Shown: piece after piece, positions 1 to 6,354 of the stretch
How the letters are laid out: every line of letters begins with the position of its first letter
Numbering within the stretch: position 1 is the stretch's first letter
NCBI GenBank assembly: GCA_002372575.1
Contig: DFHC01000059.1
Location: forward strand, 1-6,920
Length of the DNA stretch: 6,920 nucleotides
From: a bacterium UBA3734
GTDB lineage: Bacteria; Bacteroidota; Bacteroidia; Bacteroidales; Bacteroidaceae
Direction of reading: 5' to 3'
Made by a program: the position numbers and the translations under genes
Notes under the pieces: generated by a model
What the model was told of the DNA's origin: nothing
Databases searched by the model: none
What the model saw: the letters and a program-made list of their open reading frames with translations, nothing else

Positions 1-59
1 CCTTCACCTTTCAGTATCTTAAACGATCGTTCTAATCTGTCACTAAGGTTCTCAAACAT
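1..59 (-). CDS. ffh: Signal recognition particle GTPase Ffh, N-terminal fragment
   Basis: Only the first 19 codons are inside the window; the gene continues past base 1. The minus strand reads MFENLSDRLERSFKILKGE from an ATG at 59-57. This matches the start of the N domain of Ffh/SRP54, the GTPase that binds 4.5S RNA and signal sequences of nascent membrane proteins and delivers ribosomes to the receptor FtsY. The visible part is an amphipathic first helix; the GTPase and M domains are outside. The start is supported by a well-formed promoter about 25 bases upstream on the same strand. The gene is divergent from the exchanger at 172. The identification rests on a short but characteristic peptide, so a small uncertainty remains. 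Confidence 0.85.
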   Translation of the reverse strand, partial: MFENLSDRLERSFKILKGE

Positions 60-82
60 TGTTTTTTTCGAGTAATTAACGT

Positions 83-114
83 GCAAATTTACGAATTTCC
101 CAAAGAAGTGCAAA
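83..114 (-). promoter_or_regulatory. Bacteroidetes-type promoter for ffh
   Basis: Read on the minus strand, a -33 TTTG (114-111) is followed after 19 bp by the -7 box TAAATTTGC (91-83), a full match to TAnnTTTG. Transcription would start near base 77, leaving a leader of about 18 nt before the ffh ATG. It is back to back with the exchanger promoter. Confidence 0.7.
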
Positions 115-130
115 ATAAAGTGCCCATTAT

Positions 131-164
131 TTTGGTAAAATTAAGAGAAAAAGTGTAATTTTGC
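131..164 (+). promoter_or_regulatory. Bacteroidetes-type promoter for the CaCA exchanger
   Basis: A TTTG at 131-134 and the -7 box TAATTTTGC at 156-164 are separated by 21 bp. The -7 box ends only 7 bases before the ATG at 172. A start site 5-8 bases after the box would fall at about 169-172, so the mRNA would have almost no leader. Confidence 0.7.
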
Positions 165-171
165 AGCACTT

Positions 172-1143
172 ATGACGACATTTTACTTTTTATTGCTGAT
201 TGTGGCGGGTGCAGTACTCGTGTTGAAGGGAGCCGACTGGCTCACCGACGGCGCTGTGGCACTGGCCGAGCGGATGCAGATTTCGCAGATTGTGATTGGG
301 CTGACGGTGGTGGCACTGGGCACCTCGGCACCCGAGTTTTGTGTGAGTTTGGTTTCGGCGTTGAAGGGTACGGCCGACTTGGCTGTGGGCAACGTCGTGG
401 GGTCGAACATTTTCAACACGCTGCTCATCGTGGGCGTGGCGGCGATGGTGGCTCCGATGTCGATTCTTCCGCTGACGGTGAGGCGCGATGTGCCCGTGGC
501 CATTGTGGCCTCAGTGGTTTTGTCGGTGATGGTGCTGCTCGACGGCGACGTGTCGCGCTGGGATGCCGCCATCTTGTTTGTGGGCTTCCTGTTGTTTATG
601 TGGATGATGCTGCGCGGTGCGAAAAACGGCGAGGCAGCGGAGAACGCCCCCGATTCTGGCGATTCGTCTTCTGACACTCCCAAGAAAAAACTCGGCGTAT
701 GGGCGGCCTTGGGACTGCTGTTACTGGGTCTGGCTTGCTTGGTGCTGGGCTCGAACCTGTTTGTGGATGGTGCCACGAGTGTGGCGCAGCAGCTTGGCGT
801 GAGCGAGGCCGTCATCGGCCTGACCATCGTGGCTGGCGGCACGTCGCTGCCCGAGTTGGCCACGAGCGTTGTGGCGGCTCGCAAGGGCAACAGCGCCATT
901 GCCATCGGCAATGTCCTGGGCTCCAACGTCATGAACATCCTCCTGATTCTCGGCGGTGCGGGCCTGATTTGCCCGATGGCAGTCAAGGGCATCACAACGG
1001 TCGATTTCGCGATGCTCACGGGCTCTGTTCTGCTGCTCTGGCTCTTCTGCCGCACGAAATTCACCGTAGCGCGCTGGGAGGGAGCCGTGCTCGCCGCGCT
1101 TTTCCTCGGCTACATGGCCTGGCTGCTTGTTCAATCCGTATAG
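172..1143 (+). CDS. CaCA-family Na+/Ca2+ (or cation/H+) exchanger, YrbG type
   Basis: This is a 323-residue inner membrane antiporter of the Ca2+:cation antiporter superfamily, which moves Ca2+ out of the cell against Na+ or H+. The two diagnostic alpha repeats are complete. Alpha-1 has GTSAPE at 50-55 and GNVVGSN at 73-79; alpha-2 has GTSLPE at 223-228 and GNVLGSN at 246-252. The conserved acidic ligands are E55 and E228. About ten hydrophobic segments flank a hydrophilic loop at about 148-173, rich in Ser, Asp and Lys, that separates the two inverted halves. The length is normal for prokaryotic members. The ATG at 172 is chosen because the first helix starts at once and the promoter lies immediately upstream. 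Both repeats carry Asn (N82, N255) just after the GSN motif. From memory, some Na+/Ca2+ exchangers have Asp there in the second repeat, so the exact coupling ion is uncertain. Confidence 0.92.
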   Translation: MTTFYFLLLIVAGAVLVLKGADWLTDGAVALAERMQISQIVIGLTVVALGTSAPEFCVSLVSALKGTADLAVGNVVGSNIFNTLLIVGVAAMVAPMSILPLTVRRDVPVAIVASVVLSVMVLLDGDVSRWDAAILFVGFLLFMWMMLRGAKNGEAAENAPDSGDSSSDTPKKKLGVWAALGLLLLGLACLVLGSNLFVDGATSVAQQLGVSEAVIGLTIVAGGTSLPELATSVVAARKGNSAIAIGNVLGSNVMNILLILGGAGLICPMAVKGITTVDFAMLTGSVLLLWLFCRTKFTVARWEGAVLAALFLGYMAWLLVQSV

Positions 1144-1173
1144 CTGCTTTGTCCAAATAGTATTTTTTGCAAT

Positions 1174-1956
1174 ATGAAACGGTTGATAATTATTCTTTTT
1201 TCCTTCCTACTCGTGGCTTGCACGACAAAGATTGATAGGATATGGCAACGCACAGATAGCACTGCCAAAGAGAATTATCAAGAAGATGAATTGGACGAAT
1301 CAGACAAGAGTTTATACAGAGCGGGAATAGTAACCCTTCTTTTCCTTTTTGCGTTTAGTGCGACGGGAATGTATGCTTCTCTTATGTTTCTTCACCAAAG
1401 AACGAAAAAACAGAATCGAAACAACCGTTTCAGAGTTAAAAATGCAAGGTTGGAAAAACTTTTGACAGCCCAACAAGCTGAAATCGAAGAGAGTTATGAA
1501 CAATCCAAGCAAAATGCTGTTTTGGCACAAGAAATAGAACAATTGAGGACGCAAATCAAGTACTTTCAGACAAAACTGACCGACAAAATTACGGAAAGAG
1601 AACAATTGTTTTATGATAGCGATATTTATTCTTATTTCTCATCGTTTAAAGATGATAAATTCAACCACGAAGCCCCAACAAAAGAAGATTGGAAAAAGAT
1701 GATTTCCTCATTCCGAAAAACTTTCCCGAATTATTACAAATTCATCGCTGAGGAAAATAGCCTCACACCCGACCAATTGAAAGTTTGCATTCTCATCAGG
1801 CTTTTCTATCCAGTTTATACGATGCAAAGGATTTTAGATGCTGACAGTAACCGCATCACTCGAATCAAACGGCAAACCAACAAAAAACTTTTCGATGAAG
1901 ACTCTGCTGCATCTCTCGAAAACAACCTGAAAAGACATCAAAACGAGAGAGTGTAG
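1174..1956 (+). CDS. Predicted membrane-anchored coiled-coil regulator with C-terminal HTH-like domain
   Basis: I do not recognise a named gene. The 260-residue product starts with a lipoprotein-like signal (LVAC, Cys16), then a short polar stretch, one strong membrane segment (about 50-73) and a basic run (HQRTKKQNRNNRFR) that predicts a cytoplasmic C-terminus. A coiled coil covers about 88-145. Residues 172-240 follow the pattern of the C-terminal helix-turn-helix domain of many Bacteroidales membrane regulators, which usually carry TPR repeats: DW then F then FP, LTPDQLKVCILIRL, a short turn, then RITRIKRQTNKKL. No TPRs are present, so it is a short form. The HTH turn (FYPVYTMQRILDADSNRITRI) is less canonical than usual and may be degenerate. 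The gene starts 30 bases after the exchanger, with no clear terminator and only an imperfect -7-like sequence (TATTTTTTGC, 1161-1170) between. Its composition is visibly AT-rich against GC-rich neighbours. Signal transfer from periplasm to DNA is inferred, not shown. Confidence 0.65.
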   Translation: MKRLIIILFSFLLVACTTKIDRIWQRTDSTAKENYQEDELDESDKSLYRAGIVTLLFLFAFSATGMYASLMFLHQRTKKQNRNNRFRVKNARLEKLLTAQQAEIEESYEQSKQNAVLAQEIEQLRTQIKYFQTKLTDKITEREQLFYDSDIYSYFSSFKDDKFNHEAPTKEDWKKMISSFRKTFPNYYKFIAEENSLTPDQLKVCILIRLFYPVYTMQRILDADSNRITRIKRQTNKKLFDEDSAASLENNLKRHQNERV

Positions 1957-2054
1957 GCAAAGTGTATATTTTTTATGAATCTAATTGAAAATCAATTATT
2001 TACATTTTTCAAAAATCAAAAAGTGTAGGCAAAGTGTAGTTATTTTTATGAAAA
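1950..2054 (+). repeat. Paired AGTGTA direct repeats, two copies 72 bp apart
   Basis: GTGTAGGCAAAGTGTA occurs exactly at 1951-1966 and 2023-2038. Each copy is followed by a near-identical T-rich tail ending in ATGAA (1967-1979, 2039-2052). With the preceding A, each copy holds two AGTGTA half-sites 11 bp apart (1950/1961 and 2022/2033), one DNA turn. The stop codon TAG of the regulator gene lies in copy 1, and copy 2 ends 20 bp before the -33 element of the outer membrane protein promoter. The position suits an activator or repressor site; that function is inferred. Confidence 0.6.
1982..1998. repeat. Small AT-rich palindrome after the regulator gene
   Basis: TAATTGA (1982-1988) and TCAATTA (1992-1998) form a perfect 7-bp inverted repeat with a 3-base loop, 26 bases after the regulator stop codon and between the two AGTGTA repeat copies. 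It could be a weak transcription end or a protein site. The stem is all A/T but one pair, so terminator function is doubtful. Confidence 0.35.
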
Positions 2055-2058
2055 AAAA

Positions 2059-2091
2059 TTGGGAGGCGAATTGTTTTTATTGTAATTTTGC
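2059..2091 (+). promoter_or_regulatory. Bacteroidetes-type promoter for the outer membrane beta-barrel gene
   Basis: A TTG at 2059-2061 and the -7 box TAATTTTGC at 2083-2091 are 21 bp apart. The -7 box is identical to the one in front of the exchanger. A start near 2097 leaves a leader of about 20 nt before the ATG at 2119. Confidence 0.7.
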
Positions 2092-2118
2092 GGAAGAAAA
2101 CCAAAACCAAAGAAAACC

Positions 2119-4980
2119 ATGGAATCAAGTATCCGACTCTCAAGCATTGTCATTTATCGCATCGTTTTCGCGGTAATTTTCGCGATTCTCAGCCTCGCGT
2201 CAGCCTCGGCCAAAGACTACAACCATCCCGTTCACGGCTATGTTTTCGACAGTTTCAGCGAAGACGGACTGCCCGCCCTCATCACGCTGATGACCGCCGA
2301 CAGCGTGGGCATCGACACCGTCAGGGCTGTTTCCATCGGATACGCTTTCAGCACCTATCCGCGTGCCACCTACTATAGTTTCACGGTTCAGAAAGTGGGC
2401 CGCTACATCGTGAAGGCCGAGATGGACGGCTACATCGACGCTTACATGGACTTCGAGTTGCGCAGCAACCGTGAGCAGTTTATCCGCGTGAAGCCGCTTC
2501 GGATGATGAAAGCGTATCACGACCTGCCCGAAGTGAGCGTGAAGGCCACGAAAATCAAGATGGTGATGCGGGGCGACACGATTGTCTATAACGCCGACGC
2601 CTTCAACCTGGCCGAGGGTTCGATGCTCGACGCACTGGTGAGCCGGTTGCCGGGTGTGCGGCTGACGAGGGAGGGCGAAATTTTTGTAAATGGCAAGAAA
2701 ATCGAGAGCCTGCTCGTGAACGGGCGCGACTTTTTCAGAGGCAGTCCGCAGGTAGCGCTGCAAAACCTGCCGGCCTACACGGTGAGCAAAATCAAGGTGT
2801 ATGACGAGGCCGGAGCCGCCTCGCGCATCATGCAGCGCGACATGGGCGACAAGCGGTATGTGATGGACGTGAACCTGAAAAAGGAATATGCCAAGACCTA
2901 TATGGGAAATGTCGAGGCGGGCTATGGCACGGAAAATCGCTATATGGCGAAGGCTTTCGGCATGAAGATGTCGGACAAGGAATGGGTGATAGGGTCGGTC
3001 AATATCAATAATCTGAGCAACAACCAGCGGGCGGAACTCAACCCGTATTCCGGCGATGTTTCGTGGCAGTCGCAGGACGCAGTCGAGGGTCAGATGACCA
3101 ACCGCGAGGCCATTTTCGCCTATAATCACTTTTTCAGTCGCCAACACTGGTTTGGCGGTGCCATCACGCTGAACCACAGTAACCGCGACAACGAGTCGCG
3201 CACGAACACGCAGACCTATCTGCCCGAGGGCGATTCGTTTCAACAGCAGCAAAGCCATTCCACATCGAAATCGACACTGCTCGAAGGCAGTCTCTATCAC
3301 AATTATGAAAAAAGCGGCTTTTCTAATTCGGGTCGTTTCGGCCTGAAATACACCCGAAACAAAAATCTCAGCCATTCCCTTCAGACCACGAGCGACTCGA
3401 CCTCGGTGCTCAACGTGATGCTCGCCGAAGGCTCTTCCGACAGTAAAAACATCGTGGCCGACGGCTCCGTCGGCGGATTCGCGAGAATTATCGCCGATAT
3501 GCTCCGATGGAGTTTCAGTGCCAACTACGACCGATTCACCGCCGACCGATTCTCGCTCAACGACATTCAATACACCAACGGCCAGACGCCGCGCGACTTC
3601 CGCAATACCTACGGCGACAACAGCCATCAGATGTGGAACGTGAAAGGCAATGCCAGTTACAACATCTGCTGGCCGGGCCTTACGATTTCGCCCGAATACG
3701 AATACAATTACAAGTACAACAAGACCTCGAATATGCTCTATCGGCTGGACAAACTCGCCGACCGCGATTCCACGATTTGGGATATGCTGCCGTCGGCTCG
3801 CGAAGCCTTGATCGACGTGCTCGACAAGCCCAACAGCTACGATTTCCACGAATATCAGAACCACCACCGCTTCAAGTTGAAGGTGCGCTCCGAGCCGGCG
3901 AATGCCAAACAGGAATACAAGGGCTTCATCGCCATTTGGGAACTGGAACTCCCCTTGCGACTCGCACACAACAAACTCTTCTACAATCGCGTCGGGAGGC
4001 ACGACGTCAGGCGGCACGCCGTGTTTTTCGAACCGAACCTTCATATTGCCGGTATGATTGGCCGCAACCGCGACATCCAAATGAATTTCTCGGCAAAGAT
4101 GTGGTCGGGAATTCCTGATATGACCACGCTCGTGGGCTACCGCGACGACTCGAATCCGCTCAACATCCGACTCGGCAACCCCGAACTGCGCAACCGGCAT
4201 TACTACAACGTATCGCTCAACCTTCGGCGTAAGATAAGCAAACATCAGCAGTTATACTGGTTAAGCATCGGATACAACCAACAGGACAACGCCGTCGCCT
4301 ACGCCACCGCGTTCGACCGCGAGACCGGCATCTCCACCGTGCGACCCGTGAGTGTGAACGGCAACTGGAGCACGAGCGCAGACCTCAGCTTTTCCCGCTC
4401 GCTCGACAAGGCCGACAAAATCACCATCGACAACCAACTGCGCTACAACTATAACCACAACGTGGACATGACGATGGTGTCGGGCATGGCCGAGAGCCAG
4501 CGCAGCATCGTCAACAACCACCAGTTCAGCGGCAATGTCAAACTCAACTACCGCCCCAACGACAACTACGAGTTCACGCTGCATGGTGGCGGCACCTATT
4601 ATCTTGTGAGCAGTCGTCGCGAGGGCTTCGATCCTATCCACGCCGGCGATTATCAAGTCGGCTTCAACACCACGCTGAACCTGCCCGCGAAGTTCCAGTT
4701 CACCACCGACCTGACGATGGAGGCCAGCCGAGGCTATCAGCACGAGGAAATGAACAAGACCGACTGGATTTGGAACGCCCAGCTCACGCGCAGTTTCCTC
4801 AACGGCAGTCTCATCGCCAAACTGAAGGGCTACGACATCCTGCAACAGATTGAAAACACGCACTACAGGATGAACGCGCAGGGCCGCACCGAGTCGTGGC
4901 ACAACGGCATTCCGCGCTACGTGATGCTGTCGCTCTCGTGGCGGTTTAATGTTATGCCGAAGAAGAAAAATGAACTATGA
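2119..4980 (+). CDS. Outer membrane beta-barrel protein, TonB-receptor-like, with carboxypeptidase-regulatory-like N-domain
   Basis: This 953-residue protein is predicted to sit in the outer membrane. Residues 1-31 are a signal peptide with likely cleavage at ASA/K. Residues 36-127 look like a carboxypeptidase-regulatory-like beta-sandwich (HPVHGYVFDS, then VGRYIVKAEMDGY). Residues 138-250 form a plug-like domain with the hallmark string of the OMP_b-brl group: GDTIVYNADAF, LVSRLPGV, EIFVNGKKIESLLVNGRDFF and ALQNLPAYTVSKIKVYD. The rest alternates polar and aromatic residues as in a large beta-barrel and ends in RYVMLSLSWRF, followed by a 10-residue polar tail. No SusD-like lipoprotein lies next to it, so it is not a typical SusC/SusD glycan importer, and its substrate is unknown. 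It has its own promoter, with the AGTGTA repeats just upstream. The family is clear; whether it transports, assembles or signals cannot be told. Confidence 0.88.
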   Translation: MESSIRLSSIVIYRIVFAVIFAILSLASASAKDYNHPVHGYVFDSFSEDGLPALITLMTADSVGIDTVRAVSIGYAFSTYPRATYYSFTVQKVGRYIVKAEMDGYIDAYMDFELRSNREQFIRVKPLRMMKAYHDLPEVSVKATKIKMVMRGDTIVYNADAFNLAEGSMLDALVSRLPGVRLTREGEIFVNGKKIESLLVNGRDFFRGSPQVALQNLPAYTVSKIKVYDEAGAASRIMQRDMGDKRYVMDVNLKKEYAKTYMGNVEAGYGTENRYMAKAFGMKMSDKEWVIGSVNINNLSNNQRAELNPYSGDVSWQSQDAVEGQMTNREAIFAYNHFFSRQHWFGGAITLNHSNRDNESRTNTQTYLPEGDSFQQQQSHSTSKSTLLEGSLYHNYEKSGFSNSGRFGLKYTRNKNLSHSLQTTSDSTSVLNVMLAEGSSDSKNIVADGSVGGFARIIADMLRWSFSANYDRFTADRFSLNDIQYTNGQTPRDFRNTYGDNSHQMWNVKGNASYNICWPGLTISPEYEYNYKYNKTSNMLYRLDKLADRDSTIWDMLPSAREALIDVLDKPNSYDFHEYQNHHRFKLKVRSEPANAKQEYKGFIAIWELELPLRLAHNKLFYNRVGRHDVRRHAVFFEPNLHIAGMIGRNRDIQMNFSAKMWSGIPDMTTLVGYRDDSNPLNIRLGNPELRNRHYYNVSLNLRRKISKHQQLYWLSIGYNQQDNAVAYATAFDRETGISTVRPVSVNGNWSTSADLSFSRSLDKADKITIDNQLRYNYNHNVDMTMVSGMAESQRSIVNNHQFSGNVKLNYRPNDNYEFTLHGGGTYYLVSSRREGFDPIHAGDYQVGFNTTLNLPAKFQFTTDLTMEASRGYQHEEMNKTDWIWNAQLTRSFLNGSLIAKLKGYDILQQIENTHYRMNAQGRTESWHNGIPRYVMLSLSWRFNVMPKKKNEL

Positions 4981-5045
4981 ATAATTAAAGGAACTAGTTT
5001 GCAGACACCTGTCGTACTGGTACTGGTTTTCTTTAAAACGATGCT

Positions 5046-5077
5046 GCCAAGCTCCCAATGAAATGAGGGAACTTGGC
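5046..5077 (+). terminator. Hairpin in the outer membrane protein - OmpA-like spacer, possible terminator
   Basis: GCCAAGCTCCC (5046-5056) pairs with GGGAACTTGGC (5067-5077) at 10 of 11 positions, with one C-A mismatch and a 10-base loop. It starts 65 bases after the outer membrane protein stop codon. The only T-run (5091-5096) is 13 bases further on, so it is not a textbook intrinsic terminator; it may instead be an mRNA end or a processing structure. Confidence 0.45.
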
Positions 5078-5106
5078 CGAATTTACGACGTTTTTTCGGA
5101 AAATAA

Positions 5107-5139
5107 TTTGGCAGTTTGAGTTTTTTGCTATACTTTTGC
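5107..5139 (+). promoter_or_regulatory. Bacteroidetes-type promoter for the OmpA-like gene
   Basis: TTTG (5107-5110) and the -7 box TACTTTTGC (5131-5139) are 20 bp apart, close to ideal. Transcription would start near 5145 and give an A/T-rich leader of about 40 nt. The site lies inside the longer reading frame that opens at 5116, which argues that translation really starts at 5185. Confidence 0.75.
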
Positions 5140-5184
5140 AGCGATTTTCAAGCAAAACATTCACTTTTTAAAACAAATTTGGAT

Positions 5185-6354
5185 ATGAAAAAGTTATTTT
5201 TACTCCTTGCTGTCGCTGCAATGACAGTGAACGCTCAGGCACAGGCTCAGACCGTGACCGAGAGCAAAACGTTTGACAATTTCTACATCGGCATCAATGG
5301 TGGTTTGGCTACGAAGGCCACGGGCCACGCATGGATGAAGGGACTGAACCCGAACGCCGGCCTGAGAATCGGACGCTGGTTTACGCCCGTGTTCGGTCTG
5401 GCTGTGGAGAGCAACGCCTACTTCTCGAACAAGCCCTACTGCTCGACGGGCACGTTTGTGCGCTTCCTGAACACGAGCCTGCTCGGAACGGTGAACTTCT
5501 CGAACTGGTTCGGTGGCTACAAGGGCGAGCCCCGCTGCTTCGAGGTGGTCGGCCTGTACGGAATTGGCTGGGGACACCTGTTCGGTACGCCGAAAACACT
5601 TGCAGTAGCTGGTCCATTTATCGACCCAATTCCTTCTACCATCAAGCAGATTACGCATCGCAACAACATGACTTCGAAGGCTGCGATTGACTTCGTGTTC
5701 AACCTTGGTTCGAAAAAGGCTTGGCAGTTCTACGTGGAGCCCTCGATTACGTGGGGTCTGAACGACTATCTGTATAGTGTCGATCTGTATAGTGTCGATG
5801 GAGCTGAACTTGCAGAACTCGGCCACAGTGCCCCAAAATACAACCTGAACCGTGCCTACGTGCAGCTGAACGCCGGTTTCATCTACAAGTTCAAGAATTC
5901 TAACGGCACGCACAACTTCACCGTGGCCCAGCTCCGCGACCAGGCTGAAATCGACGCCCTGAACGCTCGCATCAACCAGCTGCAGAACGAGCTGGCCCAG
6001 AAGCCGAAGGAAATCGTCAAGGAAGTGGAGGTGATCAAGGAAGTGGCCGGTAAGGATGTCGTGCGCGAAGTGAAGGTGGAAGACCTCGTGTTTGTGACCT
6101 TCGCACAGGGCAAGTCGGAACTGACCGCCGATGCCCGCAAGGCGCTGTCGTCGATTCAGCCCGGCAAGCACGTGCAGGTGGTTGGCACGGCATCGCCCGA
6201 GGGTAATCCTGAGCTGAACCAGAGACTGTCGCAGGCTCGTGCCGATGCTGTCGCCGAATATCTGAAGACGCGCGGCGTGGCCGTTGATGAGGCTACGGGT
6301 AAGGGTGTGCAAGGCACCACCTCGAACCGTCTGGCTGTGGTTTACGTAAAATGA
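5185..6354 (+). CDS. OmpA-like outer membrane protein with C-terminal peptidoglycan-binding-type domain
   Basis: The 389-residue product has a signal peptide (1-20, cleavage near AQA/Q), a predicted beta-barrel (about 28-237, starting FYIGINGGLATK and ending FIYKFKN), a short coiled-coil linker (about 248-275), a Val/Glu/Lys-rich stretch (276-298) and an OmpA-like C-domain (about 300-389: VTFAQGKSELTADARKAL, then GTASPEGNPELNQRLSQARADAV). Such proteins tie the outer membrane to peptidoglycan and are usually very abundant in Bacteroidales. The Arg of the LSxxRA motif (R352) is kept, but the Asp of the classic GHTD motif is Ser in GTAS. The frame is open from a TTG at 5116, but that would include the -7 box, so the ATG at 5185 is chosen; the signal peptide starts exactly there. 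Codon choice is strongly biased, as expected for high expression. The barrel carries a tandem LYSVD duplication. The gene overlaps the thioesterase start by ATGA. Confidence 0.9.
   Translation: MKKLFLLLAVAAMTVNAQAQAQTVTESKTFDNFYIGINGGLATKATGHAWMKGLNPNAGLRIGRWFTPVFGLAVESNAYFSNKPYCSTGTFVRFLNTSLLGTVNFSNWFGGYKGEPRCFEVVGLYGIGWGHLFGTPKTLAVAGPFIDPIPSTIKQITHRNNMTSKAAIDFVFNLGSKKAWQFYVEPSITWGLNDYLYSVDLYSVDGAELAELGHSAPKYNLNRAYVQLNAGFIYKFKNSNGTHNFTVAQLRDQAEIDALNARINQLQNELAQKPKEIVKEVEVIKEVAGKDVVREVKVEDLVFVTFAQGKSELTADARKALSSIQPGKHVQVVGTASPEGNPELNQRLSQARADAVAEYLKTRGVAVDEATGKGVQGTTSNRLAVVYVK
5770..5799 (+). repeat. 15-bp perfect tandem duplication in the OmpA-like gene
   Basis: CTGTATAGTGTCGAT occurs twice in a row (5770-5784, 5785-5799). 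It encodes LYSVD-LYSVD at residues 196-205. The reading frame is kept. It follows a likely beta-strand (QFYVEPSITWGLND), so the extra five residues probably lengthen a strand end or a loop. Confidence 0.9.

Noticed and set aside
1161..1170. TATTTTTTGC as a promoter -7 box for the regulator gene
   Set aside because: It is one base too long for TAnnTTTG and no -33 element lies at the right distance; kept only as a weak possibility in the gene entry.
1985..2176. 63-codon plus-strand frame in the spacer before the outer membrane protein
   Set aside because: It needs a non-ATG start, runs through the promoter and into the real gene in another frame, and shows no protein-like pattern.
2200..4245. 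681-codon open frame on the minus strand
   Set aside because: It lies fully antisense to the outer membrane protein gene, is rich in His/Val/Arg as expected for a shadow of GC-rich codons, and has no promoter or recognisable domain.
4994..5002. CTAGTTTGC as a second -7 box in the spacer
   Set aside because: It is one base too short for TAnnTTTG and the promoter at 5107-5139 fits much better.
5116..5184. 23-codon N-terminal extension of the OmpA-like protein from a TTG
   Set aside because: It contains the -7 box of the gene's own promoter and would put 23 residues before a perfect signal peptide.
5200..6312. 370-codon open frame on the minus strand
   Set aside because: Antisense shadow of the OmpA-like gene, whose signal peptide, domains and codon bias are clear.
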